Source: Chloroflexota bacterium (GTDB lineage Bacteria > Chloroflexota > Dehalococcoidia > SZUA-161). Taken from it: DNA of 7,084 bases. Below are positions 4,621 through 7,084 of this stretch, piece after piece. The notes below the pieces were generated by a model. It was given only the letters and a program-made list of their open reading frames with translations. It did not search any database and had not been told where the DNA came from. Where the stretch lies: contig VGNW01000116.1 in assembly GCA_016865955.1 (NCBI GenBank), positions 1 through 7,084 on the forward strand, read 5' to 3'. Position numbers and translations under genes: made by a program. Every line of letters starts with the position of its first letter. Positions within the stretch are counted from its first letter, which is position 1.

Positions 4621-5877
4621 TTATTTAACTACCTCCTCCGGCCCTGCAATCTTACCCAGCACGGCGCTGGCGGCGGCGACGGCAGGGTTGGCAAGGTAGA
4701 CCTCCGAGTCCTTGCTGCCCATCCGACCAACAAAGTTGCGGTTGGTGGTGGAGACGCAGCGCTCTCCCGCAGCGAGCACCCCCATGTAGCCGCCGAGACA
4801 GGGCCCGCAGGTGGGCGTGCTCACCACCGCGCCTGCCTCCAGGAACAGCTTTATCAAGCCCCGGCGCAGTGCCTGCATATATACTTCTCTTGAACCGGGG
4901 ATGATAATGCAGCGTACGCGCTTGTGTACCTTCCTGCCTTTGAGCACTTTAGCAGCGATAATCAAGTCCTCCAGACGTCCGTTGGTGCAACTACCGATGA
5001 CTGCCTGGTCTATCTCGACCTTGCCCACTTTGCTTATCGGTCTGGCGTTCGAAGGCTTGTGGGGGAAGGCTACCTGTGGCTCTATCTTCGAGACGTCGTA
5101 TTCTATGACCTTGGAATATTGTGCGTTTTTGTCGGACTCATAGACTTTATAGGGTCGTTTCGCCCTCGACTTTACATAATCTAAGGTCTTATCATCGACA
5201 GGGAAGATGCCTGCCTTGGCTCCGGCTTCGATAGCCATGTTAGCCATGGTAAAGCGGCTGTCCATGGAGAGGCTGCTTATGGCATCTCCGCTGAACTCCA
5301 TAGCGGCGTAGGTGGCTCCATCCACGCCGATATCGCCAATAGTGTAGAGTATCAGGTCTTTGCCGCTGACCCATTTGAGCAGCTTGCCGTGATAGACAAA
5401 CCTGACGGTAGGGGGCACCTTCATCCATATTTCACCCGTAGCCATGGCGGCAGCGATATCGGTGGAGCCCATGCCGGTGGCGAAGGCTCCCAGCGCGCCG
5501 TAGGTGCAGGTATGGGAGTCGGCGCCGATGACCACGTCGCCGGGCAGCACCAGACCCTTCTCTGGAAGTAAAACGTGCTCTATGCCCATCTCGCCGACCT
5601 CGAAATAGACGAGCTTCTGCTCCAGAGCGAAATCGCGCATTATCTTGGCTTGCTCGGCGGAGGCGATGTCCTTATTGGGCACGAAATGGTCGGGCACCAT
5701 GACCACCTTTTTGGGGTCGAACACCTTTTTGACACCGATGCGGCGGAACTCTTTGACAGCCAGAGGCGCGGTGATATCGTTGGACAATACGAGGTCAACC
5801 CTGACGTTTATCAGGTCGCCGGGGCTGACCTTTCTCTTGCCGCAGTGTGCGGCGAGTATTTTCTCCGCAAGTGTCAT
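4621..5877 (-). CDS. leuC: 3-isopropylmalate dehydratase large subunit (LeuC, archaeal/HACN-like class)
   Basis: LeuC is the iron-sulfur subunit of isopropylmalate isomerase, acting with LeuD in the cytoplasm. The 418-residue length fits the HACN/archaeal-type class rather than the roughly 466-residue enterobacterial form. Aconitase-family motifs are clear: GADSHTCTYGALGAFATGMG at 118-137, IGSCTNGR at 294-301 and TPTCGPCLGG at 354-363. Cys297, Cys357 and Cys360 are the expected three ligands of a [4Fe-4S] cluster. NRNFVGRMG is near 389-397. The ATG at 5875-5877 has GGAG six bases upstream. It follows leuA after 77 bases. In most relatives leuD follows directly, but here the repeat and the nuclease gene intervene. 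Homoaconitase or another hydro-lyase of the family is the alternative, but the leuA-leuD-leuB context makes LeuC much the better call. Confidence 0.95.
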   Translation of the reverse strand: MTLAEKILAAHCGKRKVSPGDLINVRVDLVLSNDITAPLAVKEFRRIGVKKVFDPKKVVMVPDHFVPNKDIASAEQAKIMRDFALEQKLVYFEVGEMGIEHVLLPEKGLVLPGDVVIGADSHTCTYGALGAFATGMGSTDIAAAMATGEIWMKVPPTVRFVYHGKLLKWVSGKDLILYTIGDIGVDGATYAAMEFSGDAISSLSMDSRFTMANMAIEAGAKAGIFPVDDKTLDYVKSRAKRPYKVYESDKNAQYSKVIEYDVSKIEPQVAFPHKPSNARPISKVGKVEIDQAVIGSCTNGRLEDLIIAAKVLKGRKVHKRVRCIIIPGSREVYMQALRRGLIKLFLEAGAVVSTPTCGPCLGGYMGVLAAGERCVSTTNRNFVGRMGSKDSEVYLANPAVAAASAVLGKIAGPEEVVK

Positions 5878-5899
5878 TTAAATCTCCGATTGACTAAGA

Positions 5900-5918
5900 G
5901 GGCGCGGTCAACGCGCCC
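5900..5918. repeat. GC-rich hairpin in the leuA-leuC gap
   Basis: GGGCGCG (5900-5906) and CGCGCCC (5912-5918) form a perfect 7-bp stem with a 5-base loop. It lies 13 bases before the leuC ribosome binding site, and no T-tract follows on the minus strand. It resembles a short interspersed palindrome more than a terminator, and could affect mRNA processing between leuA and leuC. Confidence 0.5.
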
Positions 5919-5927
5919 CTATAAAGC

Positions 5928-5951
5928 CGATTGCTGACCGCTGAAAGCTGA
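5928..5951. repeat. Short interspersed CTGA-rich repeat after leuA
   Basis: The plus strand carries GATTGCT (5929-5935) and CTGAAAGCTGA (5941-5951), both also present at 1812-1827 beside the leuB stop. In both places the unit sits within a few bases of a stop codon (leuA stop TGA at 5955-5957). It is probably a second degenerate copy of one repeat family. Confidence 0.45.
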
Positions 5952-5954
5952 AAT

Positions 5955-7084
5955 TCATGCCCTTTTCATGGCTGCCAGGAGGCGGTTGAGGGCGTTCATG
6001 TATGCCTTGGCTGAAGCAACGATGATGTCCGTGGCAGCACCGCGTCCAGTGTAAGTCCTGCCTCCGCTCTCTATCCGTATCGTCACCTCGCCCATAGCGT
6101 CAATGCCGGCGGTAACGGATTTGACGCTGAACTCAATGAGATTGTTGGGCACACCCACCAGGCGGTTTATCGCCTTGTAAATAGCATCGACCGGTCCTGT
6201 GCCCAGAGCGGCATCGGCTATAATGCGACCATCAGGGCCCACAAGTTTGACTGAAGCAGTAGGCACGAGATGTTCTCCGCACGAGACCTGCACATGCTCC
6301 AGATGGTAGGTCTCGGAGAAGGTGCGCATCTCCTCGGCAACCAGCGCTTCGATATCGCGGTCGGAGATCTCCTTTTTCTTGTCTGCCAGCTCTTTGAAGG
6401 CGGTGAAGGCGCGGCTGAACTCCTCTTCGTTGAGGTTGTAGCCCAGCTCTATAAGCCTGGCGCGGAACGCGTGCCGTCCGCTCAGCTTGCCCAGAGTTAG
6501 CGTTGTGCCGCTCAATCCTATGTCTCTGGGGTCCATGATTTCGTAGGTGGTTCTCTCCTTTAGCATGCCGTCCTGATGGATGCCTGACTCATGTCGGAAG
6601 GCGTTCGCGCCAACGATGGCTTTATTAGGCTGTACCGACATACCGGTGAGTTCGCTGACCAGTCTGCTTGCCTTGTGAATTTGAGTCGTATCTATATTAG
6701 TAGTGAACTTCAACAGGTCTTTTCTTGTACGCAGCGCCATCACTATCTCTTCCATGGAAGCGTTGCCGGCGCGCTCCCCGATGCCGTTGATAGTGCACTC
6801 AATCTGGCGCACGCCGCAATCGAGAACTGCCAGGCTGTTGGCTACGGCTAAACCGAGGTCGTTATGGCAGTGCACGCTGACCACAGCCTTATGGATGTTG
6901 GGCACTGTCTTGAATATGCCCTCAATGAGGGCGCAGAACTCTTTGGGTATGGTATAGCCAACAGTATCGGGTATATTCACGGTGGTTGCCCCGGCAGCGA
7001 TGGTCGCTTCCAGTATCTGGTACAGGAAAACGGGGTCGGTGCGCGTGGCATCCATAGGTGAGAACTCAACGTCCGCAAGATACT
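5955..7084 (-). CDS. leuA: 2-isopropylmalate synthase (LeuA), 5' part outside the window
   Basis: LeuA condenses acetyl-CoA with 2-oxoisovalerate, the committed step of leucine synthesis. The reading frame is open to the right edge, and the Met codon at 7053-7055 is internal: upstream codons read YLADVEFSP, continuing the conserved VEFSPxDATRTDP block. About 375 residues are visible of a usual 500 or so. Numbered from that Met, the end of the HMGL-like catalytic barrel has the metal-binding HCHNDLG (His62, His64) and NGIGERAGNAS (90-100). The linker has ESGIHQDGMLK (157-166-like region). Residues about 240-363 form the C-terminal LeuA allosteric domain, with GTGPVDA and the TDIIVASAKAYMNALNRL end, so leucine feedback inhibition is likely. 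The intact regulatory domain argues for LeuA over homocitrate synthase, and (R)-citramalate synthase is a less likely relative. The promoter must lie upstream, outside the window. Confidence 0.95.
   Translation of the reverse strand, partial: YLADVEFSPMDATRTDPVFLYQILEATIAAGATTVNIPDTVGYTIPKEFCALIEGIFKTVPNIHKAVVSVHCHNDLGLAVANSLAVLDCGVRQIECTINGIGERAGNASMEEIVMALRTRKDLLKFTTNIDTTQIHKASRLVSELTGMSVQPNKAIVGANAFRHESGIHQDGMLKERTTYEIMDPRDIGLSGTTLTLGKLSGRHAFRARLIELGYNLNEEEFSRAFTAFKELADKKKEISDRDIEALVAEEMRTFSETYHLEHVQVSCGEHLVPTASVKLVGPDGRIIADAALGTGPVDAIYKAINRLVGVPNNLIEFSVKSVTAGIDAMGEVTIRIESGGRTYTGRGAATDIIVASAKAYMNALNRLLAAMKRA

Noticed and set aside
7053..7055. leuA start at the Met codon near the right edge
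   Set aside because: The frame stays open to the edge and the upstream codons continue a conserved LeuA block, so this Met is internal.
1..7084. CRISPR array or complete mobile element with transposase
   Set aside because: No regularly spaced direct repeats and no transposase, integrase or recombinase reading frame are present in the window.

Overview
All genes in this window lie on the minus strand, so they read from high to low coordinates. The core is a leucine biosynthesis cluster in the order leuA (3' part, entering from the right edge), leuC, a foreign-looking nuclease gene, leuD and leuB. After leuB come a large-type signal recognition particle (SRP) RNA gene with its own promoter, then a short-chain dehydrogenase gene, then the 5' part of an amidohydrolase-family gene that runs off the left edge.

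The organism looks like an anaerobic bacterium of moderate GC content, possibly a Chloroflexota (Dehalococcoidia-like) lineage. The reasons are inferential: separate short LeuC (418 aa) and LeuD (171 aa) subunits of the archaeal/homoaconitase-like class, an SRP RNA with an Alu domain, several kinds of short interspersed palindromic repeats between genes, and a BadH-like dehydrogenase beside an amidohydrolase. No 16S or other taxonomic marker is present.

Region by region: 1-556 amidohydrolase (partial); 598-1392 SDR dehydrogenase; 1451-1723 SRP RNA, promoter at 1730-1758; 1765-1827 inverted repeat and a short interspersed repeat; 1826-2914 leuB; 2934-3025 composite palindromic repeat; 3032-3547 leuD (TTG start); 3553-4560 AT-rich gene for a PD-(D/E)XK (Mrr-like) nuclease; 4581-4615 palindromic repeat; 4621-5877 leuC; 5900-5951 hairpin and interspersed repeat; 5955-7084 leuA (partial).

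LeuA condenses 2-oxoisovalerate with acetyl-CoA, the LeuC/LeuD heterodimer isomerises 2-isopropylmalate to 3-isopropylmalate, and LeuB oxidises it towards 2-oxoisocaproate, the leucine precursor. The main anomaly is the nuclease gene, which splits the two isomerase subunit genes. It is much richer in AT than its neighbours, has a palindromic repeat on its upstream side, and ends 5 bases before leuD, whose ribosome binding site lies in its last codons. Its N-terminal half matches nothing I recognise. It is the best candidate here for an undescribed system, probably an acquired defence-type or DNA-processing nuclease carried as cargo in a housekeeping operon.
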